A DNA stretch of 64,000 bases from an uncultured Cohaesibacter sp. (GTDB taxonomy: Bacteria; Pseudomonadota; Alphaproteobacteria; Rhizobiales; Cohaesibacteraceae). This document shows, in pieces, positions 1 through 9,943 of the stretch; position 1 is the stretch's first letter, and each line of letters starts with the position of its first letter. Below the pieces are notes generated by a model. That model was not told the DNA's origin and did not search any database. It saw only the letters and a list, made by a program, of their open reading frames with translations. The stretch spans positions 3,141,501 through 3,205,500 of the forward strand of contig NZ_OY762905.1 in assembly GCF_963666525.1 (NCBI RefSeq), given 5' to 3'. A program made the translations under genes and the position numbers.

Positions 1-745
1 CGAATAGTGGCAGATGGATCTGCCGGTCCCTCACGTCATCAACATAGATCAGGGCATTAGCTTCCCGCTCTTGCAGCAGCCTGTTGAGCCGGAAGGCCGA
101 TTTGCGGCCCGGCGGGAAGAGGAATTGTCCGCGGCGTTTGCGCAACTGATAGACCAGACGGTTGGTAAAGCGGCTTGGCTCTGGCTGGAAGGGGCCAATC
201 AACACAGTGCCCATCGCCTCGGCCAGCGCGAACATCTGTGCTTCCCAATGGCCCACATGCACCGAAACGAAAATCACCCGCTGCCCGCGAGACCGGATCG
301 CGTCAAAATGCTCCTTGCCGGAGACCTCTACAAGTCCGGCCTTGAAATGGCGGTTGGTAACGGAAAACTCGGCAAACACCCGGCCGATATTGTCCCACCA
401 GCTTGTCAGCAGGGCATTCAAGTCCTTATCGGATGCCGCCCGGTCGGGACGCAGGGTGCTAAGGTTCTTCTCGATCCTCCTGGCGAAATTGGATTTTGCA
501 AACCGTGCTCTGGCAAATGGCGCCAACGCTGCGCCGAAGCGGGAGCAGCCGGAGACCGTCAGCAGGCGCAGCGCATGGTGAGTCACATAGTTGAGCCCTC
601 CCATGACCGGCTCCAATACCCAGAACAGCCGCCAGGCCGCCTTCTGGTTTCTGTCAGCAGAAAAGGCCCAGGACAGTGGCGGGCCTTCCGGCTCGGGTGG
701 GCGGGTATCCTCGATCGGAATGTCGGACAGGAGCAGCGGCTTCAT
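1..745 (-). CDS. Lipid A biosynthesis (LpxL/HtrB-type) acyltransferase, 3' end missing
   Basis: About 248 N-terminal residues are visible; the gene runs off the left edge. It resembles the LpxL/HtrB lysophospholipid acyltransferase family, inner-membrane enzymes that move a fatty acyl chain from acyl-ACP onto lipid A precursors or related lipids. The box HVGHWE (His163, Glu168) fits the family's H-x4-D/E catalytic motif, and the following region with FQPEPSRF and FPPGRKSAFRL fits the second conserved acyltransferase block. The ATG at 745 lies 3 nt after the stop of the P450 gene, so the two are almost certainly co-transcribed and translationally linked. The acceptor lipid cannot be told from this fragment; an acyltransferase for another membrane lipid is possible. 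Confidence 0.75.
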   Translation of the reverse strand, partial: MKPLLLSDIPIEDTRPPEPEGPPLSWAFSADRNQKAAWRLFWVLEPVMGGLNYVTHHALRLLTVSGCSRFGAALAPFARARFAKSNFARRIEKNLSTLRPDRAASDKDLNALLTSWWDNIGRVFAEFSVTNRHFKAGLVEVSGKEHFDAIRSRGQRVIFVSVHVGHWEAQMFALAEAMGTVLIGPFQPEPSRFTNRLVYQLRKRRGQFLFPPGRKSAFRLNRLLQEREANALIYVDDVRDRQIHLPLF

Positions 746-748
746 GAC

Positions 749-2173
749 TTATGGCTCTTGTCTGTTCCTGTGATGCACCGTCATTGGCAGGGTGTCACCC
801 GGACGCACGGTGAGGCGGCAGACCGGCTGCACATCCTCGCCCGGCTTCAGGCGCAGCTCCAGATCACGGGCCAGAATGGCAAGGCTGAGGATCGCTTCCG
901 TCATGCCGAAGGCCAGTCCGGGACAGATGCGCGGGCCGATGCTGAAGGGTACATAGCTGTATTTCGAGCGCTTCTCGCCGTTCAGCGATGCTTCCGGCTC
1001 CAGATGGCGCTCCGGATGGAAAACATGCGGGTTGCTCCACAAGTTGGAATTGCGTTGCAACAGCCATGGCACCACCAGCAGCAAGGTTCCCTTGCCGACC
1101 GGGTGGCCATCAATGCTGGTCTCCTCGATGGCTTCGCGGCCCAGAATGGGAACCGGCGGATAGAGGCGCAGGGTCTCCTCTACAACAGCCTTGGTGTAGG
1201 ACAGTTTGCGAACCTCTGAGAAGGCGAGTGGCTTGTCCCCGAGAACGCTATCGAGTTCGGCTGTCAGCTGCTCCGCCACCCGAGGCGATTGTGACAGCAG
1301 ATACCAGGCCCAGGCCAGTGTATTGGCGGTGGTTTCATGCCCAGCCATGAAAATGACCGCAGCTTCGTTGCGGATGGCTTCGCGGCTCAGAGGTTTGCCG
1401 TCCTCGTCGCAGGCTTCCAGCAAGCCGCCAAGCACCGAGACATTGCCTTCCGACTTGGTGTGGCCATAGCGGTCGATGATCTGGTCGAGGACGGAGTGAA
1501 TGCGTTTGATCGACTTCCTGACGGAGGGCTTGGTGAAACGTGGCAACCATTCGGGCAGGCCTAGCAGGGAGACCAGGTCGATCTGGTCGATGTGACGCTG
1601 ATAATCGGAGAAGGCCTCGACAACCTCGGTGGCGAATTCACGCCCCAGATCCTGACCGAAAATGGTCCGGCAGATGATCTCCGCCGTCAGATGGGCCATT
1701 TCCGACAGGGCGTCGATCTCGGCTCCCTCTTCGAGCGCCATCCATTCACGTTTCTTCTCCTCGATGGTCTCGATCATGATTGGCACGAAGCTCGGAACGC
1801 GCGAGCCATGAATGATCGGCGCGACGATCTTGCGCCGGGCCGTCCAGATCTCTCCGTCGCTGATGAACAGGCCATCGCCAATCAGCGGGCTGAGGGCGTT
1901 GCGCATCTGAGGCGTCTTGCGTTGCAGAGCCTGATGGTTGGTCTGGAAGGCTTCCTTGACCACCTCGGGATCGTTGCAGACCATCAACTGGCGGTTCAGA
2001 ATCTTGAAGTCGATGAGGCGCTGGTCGAAGTCCTTGATCGACCAGATGGCCAGATAGTTCTTTCTTGCCTTCTTGAGCAGGCGAAACACCTTGACCTTGC
2101 CCGGATCTCGCGTCGGGCAGGGGGGGCGGAAGTCTTCAACGGCGGTGTTGGCAAGGCTTGGCTGGTTCAACAA
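749..2173 (-). CDS. Cytochrome P450 monooxygenase
   Basis: Full-length P450 of 474 residues without an N-terminal membrane anchor, so probably soluble and dependent on separate redox partners. All signatures are present: the I-helix oxygen-binding AGHETT (277-282), the K-helix ExxR as EETLR (332-336) and the heme loop FSIGPRICPG (410-419) with proximal Cys417. Overall it looks like the long-chain or fatty-acid hydroxylase type (CYP102/CYP4-like), but the substrate is not deducible. The start is a TTG at 2173 with AGGA about 6 nt upstream; no ATG fits better. It sits 3 nt upstream of an acyltransferase, suggesting a role in making or modifying a fatty acid that ends up in a membrane lipid (inference). 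Confidence 0.85.
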   Translation of the reverse strand: MLNQPSLANTAVEDFRPPCPTRDPGKVKVFRLLKKARKNYLAIWSIKDFDQRLIDFKILNRQLMVCNDPEVVKEAFQTNHQALQRKTPQMRNALSPLIGDGLFISDGEIWTARRKIVAPIIHGSRVPSFVPIMIETIEEKKREWMALEEGAEIDALSEMAHLTAEIICRTIFGQDLGREFATEVVEAFSDYQRHIDQIDLVSLLGLPEWLPRFTKPSVRKSIKRIHSVLDQIIDRYGHTKSEGNVSVLGGLLEACDEDGKPLSREAIRNEAAVIFMAGHETTANTLAWAWYLLSQSPRVAEQLTAELDSVLGDKPLAFSEVRKLSYTKAVVEETLRLYPPVPILGREAIEETSIDGHPVGKGTLLLVVPWLLQRNSNLWSNPHVFHPERHLEPEASLNGEKRSKYSYVPFSIGPRICPGLAFGMTEAILSLAILARDLELRLKPGEDVQPVCRLTVRPGDTLPMTVHHRNRQEP

Positions 2174-2459
2174 ACTGGTGTCCTGCTACAAGAGAAAGAT
2201 GCTCAATATAGGAATCTTTAAAGGGCCACTATCGCCGAAAACGCTGCCGATCACCAGCCCTCATCTATGGATTTTTGCGTAATGCGGCATTCCGGTAACA
2301 ACGCCGGAAAAGCACGGGATTTGACATGGTTTAGCACAATAAAACTGTAGGTGTTTCAACTTAAGTTTGTGTCTGTTTTGATCATGTACTTACAATTTAG
2401 GGATTTTTAATCATAAACACCCTACCCTTGATTATCCTTATAATGCAGGAGCGTGGGCG

Positions 2460-4781
2460 ATGTCTGTTGGCAAGAAGATTATCATTGCGTTTGTGTCCAT
2501 TTTCTCGATCTCCTTGTTATGCATTGTGTTTGCAAACGAGTATCTGATGGAAAGGCTCTCGGACACAGCCTTCCGGTCGAAGTTGGAGAGCAACTACAAG
2601 ACCCTCAAGAGCTCTATTATCGCCGAAGCCAGACGCGCAGAGAGTCTGAGCGCTCTGGTTGCCAACATTCCCGAGGCGCAGAAGCGGTTTGACGAAGGCA
2701 AGCGGGATGAATTGCTGGCGATGTTCGCGCCCTCCTTTGAGGTTCTCAAGCAGCAATATGCGGTACGGCAGTTCCAGTTTCACACGCCGCCTGCCACGTC
2801 TTTTGCGCGGGTTCACAAGCCGGAAAAATTCGGCGATGATCTTTCCTCCTTCCGCAAGACCGTCGTCAGCACGAACGCCAGCCAAAAGCCGACCTACGGG
2901 TTGGAGGTCGGGGTTGCCGGGCTTGGCGTGCGGGGCATGGTTCCCGTCTTCAATGAAGGCAGGCATCTGGGATCTGTGGAATTCGGGATGTCCTTCGGGG
3001 CAGCCTTCTTTGAAAAATTCAAGAAGGATTATGGTGTCGATGCGGCACTCTATCTCAAGCGCGAAAACGGTTATGAGAAATTCGCCACGACCTTCGGCGA
3101 TGTTGAACCATTCTCCACATTGGCCCTCGACAGCGCCTTTTCCGGCAAAACACAGTTCTCCGACCTTGATTACAATGACAAGCCCTTTGCCGTCTATGCC
3201 GAGATGGTAACCAACTACTCTGATGAGCCGATCGGGGTGATTGTCGTGGGCAGTTCAACCGAGGCGAACATGCAGGCCCTGTCGACCGCACGCAATCTGT
3301 CGCTGCTGATTTCGTTCGTTGCCCTGCTGCTTGCTCTGCTTGTTTCGGTCATGATCGGGCGCTCTATCGGCAATCCCATTCGCAAGATTGCCGATGTCAT
3401 CGCAGATATGGCCAAGGGCAACATGGATGCTGAAATTCCCCAGTTCAGCAAGAATGCCGAGATGGGTGCCATTGCCTCGGCGATGAGCGTCTTCAAGAGC
3501 AACATACTTGAAATGCGCAAGATGGAGGAAGACGCGCGCCGCATTCAGGAGCGAACCAAGCTCAATACCGACATCGGCCGTATCAGCAACATGGCAACGA
3601 CGCTGGGATCGGTAAACTCGACCGCCATCAACCTCTACCATCTCAACAGGCACTCGGGACAGGTCAGTTCGAATGGCCAGTCGATCGCCGCCGCCGCAGC
3701 CGAACTGGTCACCTCGGTGGACGAGATTTCGAGAAACAGCGAAAGTGCCGCCGAGAATGCACAGGAAGCGGATGAAATGGTCCGGCGCGCCAATGAAGCG
3801 GCCAGCGAAGCGGAACTGGCCATTAGGGACATCTCCAAAGCTGTCGAGACATCGGTACAAAGCCTGTCGGAGCTGTCCAGCGCTTCCGACCAGATCGGTC
3901 AGATCCTCTCGGTGATCGAGGACATTGCCGAGAAGACCAACCTGCTCGCCCTCAATGCAACCATTGAGGCGGCCCGTGCCGGTGAAGCGGGCAAGGGCTT
4001 TGCCGTGGTTGCCAATGAGGTCAAGGGGCTGTCGAACCAGACCAGCAAGACGACCGAGGACATTGCTCGCCGGATCAATCTGTTACGGTCCGGCATGAAC
4101 AACATCTCGGAAACGATGGATCAGACCAGATCTGCCGTCAATGGTGGCAATCAGTCGATCTTGAAGTCGACCGAAACGATGAAGCAGGCCCAGCAGCGGG
4201 TATCCGATGTCACGACCCGCATGCAGGAGATCAACCTGATCCTGTCCCATCAGAAGGAAGCCAGCGCAGAGATTGCCGAAAGGGTGAACGGCGTTGCACA
4301 GCTTGCTGATGAAAGTCAGGCTCAGGTCATGGAAATCTCGAACCTGTTCGCTGAAATCAATGATGAAATGGCCGAGAATGCCGACGACACCTCTGCATTG
4401 AAGGATGCCAGAGGCCTGTGCGAAGTAGCCAAGGTGGATCATATCATCTTCACCAAACGGGTCATCGATGCGGTGATGGACAGGATCAAGCTGAAGTCGA
4501 ACGAACTGAGCAGTCATGATCTCTGTCGGCTCGGCCAGTGGTATGGCTCTCTTGCCGACCGGGATATCAAGGCCATGCCGGAATTCACGCAATTGCTGGA
4601 CCCGCACCGCAAGGTCCACGCCTGCGCGAAGCAGGCGCTGGCTGCCCATGAAGCTGCCGATCAGGACGCTGCGCTCAAGCATCTCGAAGAGATGACCCGC
4701 GCCAGCCACATCGTCATCGACCATCTCGATGTCCTCTCAAGGGCAATCGAACAGTTGGAAACGGCGCGCGACGCAGCCTGA
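2460..4781 (+). CDS. Methyl-accepting chemotaxis protein with Cache-like sensor and CZB zinc-binding domain
   Basis: A 773-residue transmembrane chemoreceptor. Order: TM1 (about 7-26), periplasmic sensor (about 30-275) with the segment around FHTPPATSF and [12 protein letters not shown] typical of dCache_3-like sensors, TM2 (about 280-300), HAMP (about 300-355), and a methyl-accepting signalling coiled coil with the conserved tip [20 protein letters not shown] (491-510). The C-terminal domain (about 655-765) is a CZB domain: His661, Cys689 in CRLGQWYG, His716 and His720 are the expected 3-His/1-Cys zinc ligands. CZB domains sense free zinc or oxidants such as hypochlorite in the cytoplasm, so this receptor may integrate an external ligand with an internal signal. 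ATG 2460 follows AGGAG at about 8 nt. No other chemotaxis genes lie nearby. Confidence 0.93.
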   Translation: MSVGKKIIIAFVSIFSISLLCIVFANEYLMERLSDTAFRSKLESNYKTLKSSIIAEARRAESLSALVANIPEAQKRFDEGKRDELLAMFAPSFEVLKQQYAVRQFQFHTPPATSFARVHKPEKFGDDLSSFRKTVVSTNASQKPTYGLEVGVAGLGVRGMVPVFNEGRHLGSVEFGMSFGAAFFEKFKKDYGVDAALYLKRENGYEKFATTFGDVEPFSTLALDSAFSGKTQFSDLDYNDKPFAVYAEMVTNYSDEPIGVIVVGSSTEANMQALSTARNLSLLISFVALLLALLVSVMIGRSIGNPIRKIADVIADMAKGNMDAEIPQFSKNAEMGAIASAMSVFKSNILEMRKMEEDARRIQERTKLNTDIGRISNMATTLGSVNSTAINLYHLNRHSGQVSSNGQSIAAAAAELVTSVDEISRNSESAAENAQEADEMVRRANEAASEAELAIRDISKAVETSVQSLSELSSASDQIGQILSVIEDIAEKTNLLALNATIEAARAGEAGKGFAVVANEVKGLSNQTSKTTEDIARRINLLRSGMNNISETMDQTRSAVNGGNQSILKSTETMKQAQQRVSDVTTRMQEINLILSHQKEASAEIAERVNGVAQLADESQAQVMEISNLFAEINDEMAENADDTSALKDARGLCEVAKVDHIIFTKRVIDAVMDRIKLKSNELSSHDLCRLGQWYGSLADRDIKAMPEFTQLLDPHRKVHACAKQALAAHEAADQDAALKHLEEMTRASHIVIDHLDVLSRAIEQLETARDAA

Positions 4782-5064
4782 CGGGGACAATCGGAAAGCA
4801 CGCTTCGGGCGGCGGGGTGGAGACCTTTTCACCCGAACAGGTTTCTTTCGGCAAGAGGGCATCAGGCGATGTGGTCCGCAACCGAGGGCGACCTCGCGGT
4901 GGCGCTCGAAAGGAACAGACCCCCATCCCTGTCTTTGCCTCTTGCTGCGGGGAGACGGCTGATCCCTGAGCGGGGGATGAATATCCATTTAAAGTGGTAA
5001 AATTCTTTCCCATTCGCCAAGATCGGCGGTAACACCCGGTTTCGAATTGCTGAAAGACCTGACG

Positions 5065-8000
5065 ATGCAACCAACTCAAAGCCTACAGGATCCTGCCGTT
5101 TCTCGCGTTCTGGAAACGGCAAGGAAAAAGCTATTGGAGACTGGTACGCGCAACAGGCTCATTCATGTCAACCGGGCCAATCAGAGAAGCAACGCCCTCA
5201 ACCTCATCAACGAGTCAACCGAGAACACATTCCGCCAGTTAGCCCTAGAAAAGCGAAAAATGCGTTTCAAGGCGATGGGCAAGGACAAGGACGCGGATGA
5301 AGACGAATTGTTGCTCGATGATCTCAGTGATATCGATGGTGTTTCAGACGAGCGCTTGACCGATCAATTTCTCGAAACACCACTGGGACCCAAGGCACAG
5401 CAGAGCCGTCTGTTGAAGATTGCCACACAATCGCGCATCGCCGAGGAAGAGCAGGGGCTCAACATCCTTTATCTTGCGATGGGCTTTCTGACCTGGCGGG
5501 AAGACAAGTCTTCTGCAACGGACAGGCAAGCCCCTCTGATCCTCTTGCCGGTGGAACTGGTCCGAAATGCAAGAACCTCGACATTCGACATCAGGTTTCG
5601 TGATGAGGAAATCTCCACCAACCTGTCGCTGCTCGAACGCCTGAAACAGGACTTCGGGATCGCATTGCCTGAGATCCCCGAACAGGAAGATTGGCTGCCA
5701 GGGGCCTATTTCGATCAGGTGGCCGAGACCATCAGCTCGCGAAAGGAATGGTCCATCGATCGCGACGGCATGCAGCTGGGGTTCTTTTCCTTCTCCAAAT
5801 TGTTGATGCATCGCGATCTCGATCCGGAAAACTGGCCGAACAATGAGCTGGACGGAGATGGTCTGGTTCGTGGCCTGCTGATTGACGGCTTCGAAGGCGG
5901 TGAGCCGCTTTTCGGCCCCGACGACCGGCTGGATACCCTTCTGGATCCTGCAGATATCCTGCAGGTCGTCGACGCCGACGCTTCCCAGACCAAGGTCATC
6001 GAGGAAGTCAGGAAAAGCGCAAGCCTGGTTGTTCAGGGCCCTCCCGGGACCGGAAAATCGCAAACGATTACCAATCTTATCGCCGCCGCCGCCCATGACG
6101 GCAAAACGGTTCTGTTCGTTGCCGAGAAAATGGCCGCTCTGTCGGTGGTTCACAGTCGCCTCGTCAAAACCGGTCTGAAAGACATCTGCCTGGAACTGCA
6201 CTCGCGCAAGGCGAACAAGAAGGAGCTGTCTCAGGAACTGGGGCGTACATTGCAAGCAAGTCTGAAGGCTATCTCTCTGAAGGACTCGTCCCAGTCGCTG
6301 CGGACCATTCGCGACGAGTTGAATGATATCGCCCACATCCTGCATCAGCCGATCCGGCAGGGGTTTGATACGCCTTTCGAGGCCATGGCCACGATCGGGC
6401 ATTTTCTCGGACAGGGTCTGCCCGCTCCGCGCATGTCGCTCGAAGGGCTTGAGCGGATCTCCAGAGAGGAGCGGCGAGCAACCCTTGAGGCGATTGCGCG
6501 ATTTGTCCAGGCGCGGGAAAAGGCAGGAGATCCAACTGCGCACCCGTTTGCCCCGGTTCGCAATCTTGCCCTTCAGCCAACCGATGTCAGCCGTGCCCAT
6601 GACGAGCTCAACGCCGCCATGTCTGCCTTGCAAGATCTGATGGCCGCAGCAACGGAGAAGGCCAGACTGTTAGGCTGGCGAGAATTCAATGCCAGTCTCT
6701 CGGGCGTCGATACGCTGGTCAAAGCCTATGAAGATCTGGCGTCAGTGCCGGAGACGATCGAAGAAGATATCGACGTCCTTTTCCCTCACCTTCGAAGCCT
6801 CCGGATCCGGGAGGGACTGGAAGTGGGGGCCCGGTGGGCAAGCCGGATGGACGAACAGCGGTCGGTCTTCTCCGATGCTGCCTGGTCGCTTGACGCGTCC
6901 CGCCTTCGCCCGGCTCTGGTGAAAGGGGAAGGTTCATTCCTTGCTCGGTGGTTCGGTGGCTATCGGCAGGCTTCCCGGGAGCTGGCGAGTGTGTTGCGTT
7001 CAGAGTTGCCCAAGTCGCCCACCGATCGCAGAAGGCTTGTGGATGGCATTCAGGAAATTCAGCGCTTGCGTCAGACCCTGGCCGAAGAGGAAGACCATCT
7101 GAAGGCCGCCTTGAAGGATGTCTGGCGCGGTGAACGGACTCCCTTCAATCAATTACATGGCAGCATGCAGTGGCTTGCCAGAATGGAGACAACGGCCGGA
7201 CTTGGCTCTGCAGATGCCTGGCGCTCGGTGCTCGCCACAATCGACAACCCCATAGCGGTCGCGGAGGATCTTGCCTTGTCATCGGGGCTCACCCGACAGG
7301 TAATTCAAGCGGTGATCGACCGGTTGCAGTTCAGTGTCGATGCCTTCTCCGCGCAGAATGAAGCCGGTTTGGAGCGTGTCGATCTTCAGGCCCTGAAGCA
7401 TCAGTTTGCAGCAATGGCCTCCGACATGAGCCGCTACGAAGAATGGGCAAGCCTTTGTCGGACCATAGAGGATGCACGGGCCTCAGGGGCAGGAAATCTG
7501 ATTGAGGTCGTGTTGAACGGGACAGTTGCTTCTCGTGAAGCGGCGGACGAGTTTTCCTATGCATGCGCTGAAGCCAGCTGGACCCTCGCCCTGAAGAGCT
7601 TTCCGGACCTGATCCGGATCTCGCATCGAAACCGCCATGAAATCGTGGCCGCATTCCAGCGTCTGGATCGTGGCCGCTTCGAGGAAGTGCGTGCTCAGGT
7701 GCTTGCAGCACATTACGCCCGATCCCCGAAAGGCAGTGTAGGGGAAATGGGGACGATCCGCGGAGAAATCGCAAGAAAGCGGGGGCACAAGCCGATCCGC
7801 TGGCTGATGAAAAACGCAGGCAGCATGGTGCAGCGCATCAAGCCGGTTTTCCTGATGAGCCCGCTGTCGGTTGCGCAATTCATCCCGCCCGGCTCCATGC
7901 GCTTTGATCTGCTGATCATCGATGAAGCCAGTCAGGTCCGCCCGGAGGACGCTCTGGGAGTCGTCGCGCGCGCGGACCAGATCGTGGTCGTCGGCGACCA

Positions 8001-9765
8001 GAAGCAGTTGCCGCCGACATCATTCTTTGACCGTCTTGCAGACGGCATCGAGAGTGATGAGGACGACGAAGCCGAGTTGGCGGCAGCATCCGCAGCCGAA
8101 ATGGAAAGCATCCTGTCCCTGTGTGAAGCAAAAGGCATGCGGTCGAGAATGCTCGAATGGCATTACCGGTCAAGGGATCCATCTCTCATTCGGGTTTCCA
8201 ATGCCGAATTCTATGGCGACAATCTTGTCTTGCCGCCGTCTCCTCTCGAACTGGATGATGATTTCGGGCTGAAGTTCAAACTTGTGCCCGGCGTCTATTC
8301 GAGCAAATCGCGCGGTGGGGGACGCGTTGCAACCAACAAGATCGAAGCCCAGGCAGTCGTCAGGGCGGCTGCCGACCATGCCCGGAACTGGCCAGACCTG
8401 AGTCTTGGCATCGTTACCTTCTCCAAGGCTCAGGCTGACATGATGACCGAGCTTCTGGAATTCGCACGACGGGACGATCCCGTTCTGGACGCCTTTCTTC
8501 GCGAGGGCCAGAATGAAGATGTCTTCGTCAAGAATATTGAAAACGTTCAGGGGGATGAACGGGATGTCATCCTCATTTCGGTCGGCTATGGCCCTCATGA
8601 AGCAAACGGGCGACTTGCCAGCATGAACTTCGGCCCGATCAATGGCGAAGGCGGCGAACGCCGTCTCAACGTGCTGTTCAGTCGTGCCCGGGTCCGGTGC
8701 GAGGTGTTCGCGTCATTCGAGCCGCGAGACATTGATCTCAACAAGACCACCAAAAATGGTCCGCGGGTCCTCAAGCGCTTTCTTGACTATGCCCGGACCG
8801 GGCAGCTTGAACAGTCGACGATCACGGGTCTCGGAGCGGACAGTCCGTTCGAGAAAGATGTGGCACAAGTGCTCAACGACCTCGGCTACGAGGCTGATCT
8901 TCAGGTTGGCAGCGTCGGATTCCGCATCGATCTGGGGGTCAGGAACCCCGATCATCCCGGCCAGTATTTGCTGGCCGTGGAATGTGATGGTGCGACATAC
9001 CATTCTGCCCTATGGGCGCGGGAGAGAGATCGTCTGCGCCAGGATGTTCTGGAAGGCCTTGGCTGGACCTTCCATCGGATCTGGAGCACCGACTGGTTCC
9101 AGCGTCGGGAGATGGAAATCAGGCGCTTGCAAAAGGCTCTTGAAGATGCCCGCTCAAACGCCAGTGGCAAGGCGAAAATCAGGGGGGCAAACAAGGAACG
9201 CCCGATCACGGACACTCCCGCCAGCGTCGAAGACGAGCCGATCGTGCTGGAGGAGCTGCGGATAACCGTCCCACCCTACAGCAGGTCCGTCCTTCATGTC
9301 AGCTCCAGCCACGAGCCACATGAAGTGTCCATGGCATCCATGATGAAATTGGTCACACAAGTCGTTGAGCATGAAGGCCCGATCCATACCGGTGAGGTCG
9401 CAAGACGGATTGCCGAAGCATTTGGCAAGAAGCGGGTCGGCAACCGCATCTACGATGTAACCCTCAGCGCCCTGAGAGAGGCAAGCCGGGCCTCCCCGCA
9501 CATAGCCGTGGCTCATTCCGATTTCTGGATTACCGACACCCAGAGTGCTGACGTCCCGGTTCGGGACCGCAGCGCCGAACGCGGATCTCTCGTCAAGGCG
9601 GAGGTCCTGCCACCTGTCGAGATTCGGGCTGCCGCCAGTTTGATCGACAAGGAATGTGGCCAGCTTGGGCAAGACGAGCGGGTGCGCGCCGTGGCAAGGC
9701 TGCTTGGATATCAGCGGGTCGGGCCAGAGCTGCAGGAACGGATTTCTCGTATCCTCAATGCTTGA
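5065..9765 (+). CDS. DUF4011 helicase - Vsr-like nuclease - DUF3320 protein, putative antiphage defence (Hhe-like)
   Basis: A 1566-residue multidomain protein. The N-terminus (about 10-80, LLETGTRNRLIH) matches DUF4011. A superfamily 1 helicase follows, with Walker A GPPGTGKSQT near residue 325, a long alpha-helical insertion (about 400-900), Walker B LLIIDEASQ near 950 followed by VVGDQKQLPPTSFF, and the C-terminal RecA-like motifs. Residues about 1258-1340 form a PD-(D/E)xK nuclease of the Vsr/MTES_1575 type (SPFE, RIDLGV, VECDG, then ERDRLRQDVLEGLGW). The C-terminus (about 1420-1475) fits DUF3320. From memory this architecture is that of the single-gene Hhe antiphage system. The reading frame opens at TTG 5047, but ATG 5065 is the likelier start; no strong ribosome binding site is seen. 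Neighbours are not defence genes. Confidence 0.85.
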   Translation: MQPTQSLQDPAVSRVLETARKKLLETGTRNRLIHVNRANQRSNALNLINESTENTFRQLALEKRKMRFKAMGKDKDADEDELLLDDLSDIDGVSDERLTDQFLETPLGPKAQQSRLLKIATQSRIAEEEQGLNILYLAMGFLTWREDKSSATDRQAPLILLPVELVRNARTSTFDIRFRDEEISTNLSLLERLKQDFGIALPEIPEQEDWLPGAYFDQVAETISSRKEWSIDRDGMQLGFFSFSKLLMHRDLDPENWPNNELDGDGLVRGLLIDGFEGGEPLFGPDDRLDTLLDPADILQVVDADASQTKVIEEVRKSASLVVQGPPGTGKSQTITNLIAAAAHDGKTVLFVAEKMAALSVVHSRLVKTGLKDICLELHSRKANKKELSQELGRTLQASLKAISLKDSSQSLRTIRDELNDIAHILHQPIRQGFDTPFEAMATIGHFLGQGLPAPRMSLEGLERISREERRATLEAIARFVQAREKAGDPTAHPFAPVRNLALQPTDVSRAHDELNAAMSALQDLMAAATEKARLLGWREFNASLSGVDTLVKAYEDLASVPETIEEDIDVLFPHLRSLRIREGLEVGARWASRMDEQRSVFSDAAWSLDASRLRPALVKGEGSFLARWFGGYRQASRELASVLRSELPKSPTDRRRLVDGIQEIQRLRQTLAEEEDHLKAALKDVWRGERTPFNQLHGSMQWLARMETTAGLGSADAWRSVLATIDNPIAVAEDLALSSGLTRQVIQAVIDRLQFSVDAFSAQNEAGLERVDLQALKHQFAAMASDMSRYEEWASLCRTIEDARASGAGNLIEVVLNGTVASREAADEFSYACAEASWTLALKSFPDLIRISHRNRHEIVAAFQRLDRGRFEEVRAQVLAAHYARSPKGSVGEMGTIRGEIARKRGHKPIRWLMKNAGSMVQRIKPVFLMSPLSVAQFIPPGSMRFDLLIIDEASQVRPEDALGVVARADQIVVVGDQKQLPPTSFFDRLADGIESDEDDEAELAAASAAEMESILSLCEAKGMRSRMLEWHYRSRDPSLIRVSNAEFYGDNLVLPPSPLELDDDFGLKFKLVPGVYSSKSRGGGRVATNKIEAQAVVRAAADHARNWPDLSLGIVTFSKAQADMMTELLEFARRDDPVLDAFLREGQNEDVFVKNIENVQGDERDVILISVGYGPHEANGRLASMNFGPINGEGGERRLNVLFSRARVRCEVFASFEPRDIDLNKTTKNGPRVLKRFLDYARTGQLEQSTITGLGADSPFEKDVAQVLNDLGYEADLQVGSVGFRIDLGVRNPDHPGQYLLAVECDGATYHSALWARERDRLRQDVLEGLGWTFHRIWSTDWFQRREMEIRRLQKALEDARSNASGKAKIRGANKERPITDTPASVEDEPIVLEELRITVPPYSRSVLHVSSSHEPHEVSMASMMKLVTQVVEHEGPIHTGEVARRIAEAFGKKRVGNRIYDVTLSALREASRASPHIAVAHSDFWITDTQSADVPVRDRSAERGSLVKAEVLPPVEIRAAASLIDKECGQLGQDERVRAVARLLGYQRVGPELQERISRILNA

Positions 9766-9943
9766 GAGCCCGATCCGCAACACGGCAGGACCGCCTCAGC
9801 CTTCTGCATGAATGGCGATCAACGATGCGATGGCTGTCGGGCGAGAGCGACGAAGATCACACGGCCAGAGAGGCATTGAGAGCAATCCCCCGCAATACAG
9901 ACAATATCCTGCGAGGGATCCTGTTGGAGCAACTCTTCCCGAT

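Noticed and set aside
14-1219. Plus-strand open frame of 401 codons across the acyltransferase/P450 junction
   Set aside because: The opposite strand encodes a clear acyltransferase and P450 with all motifs.
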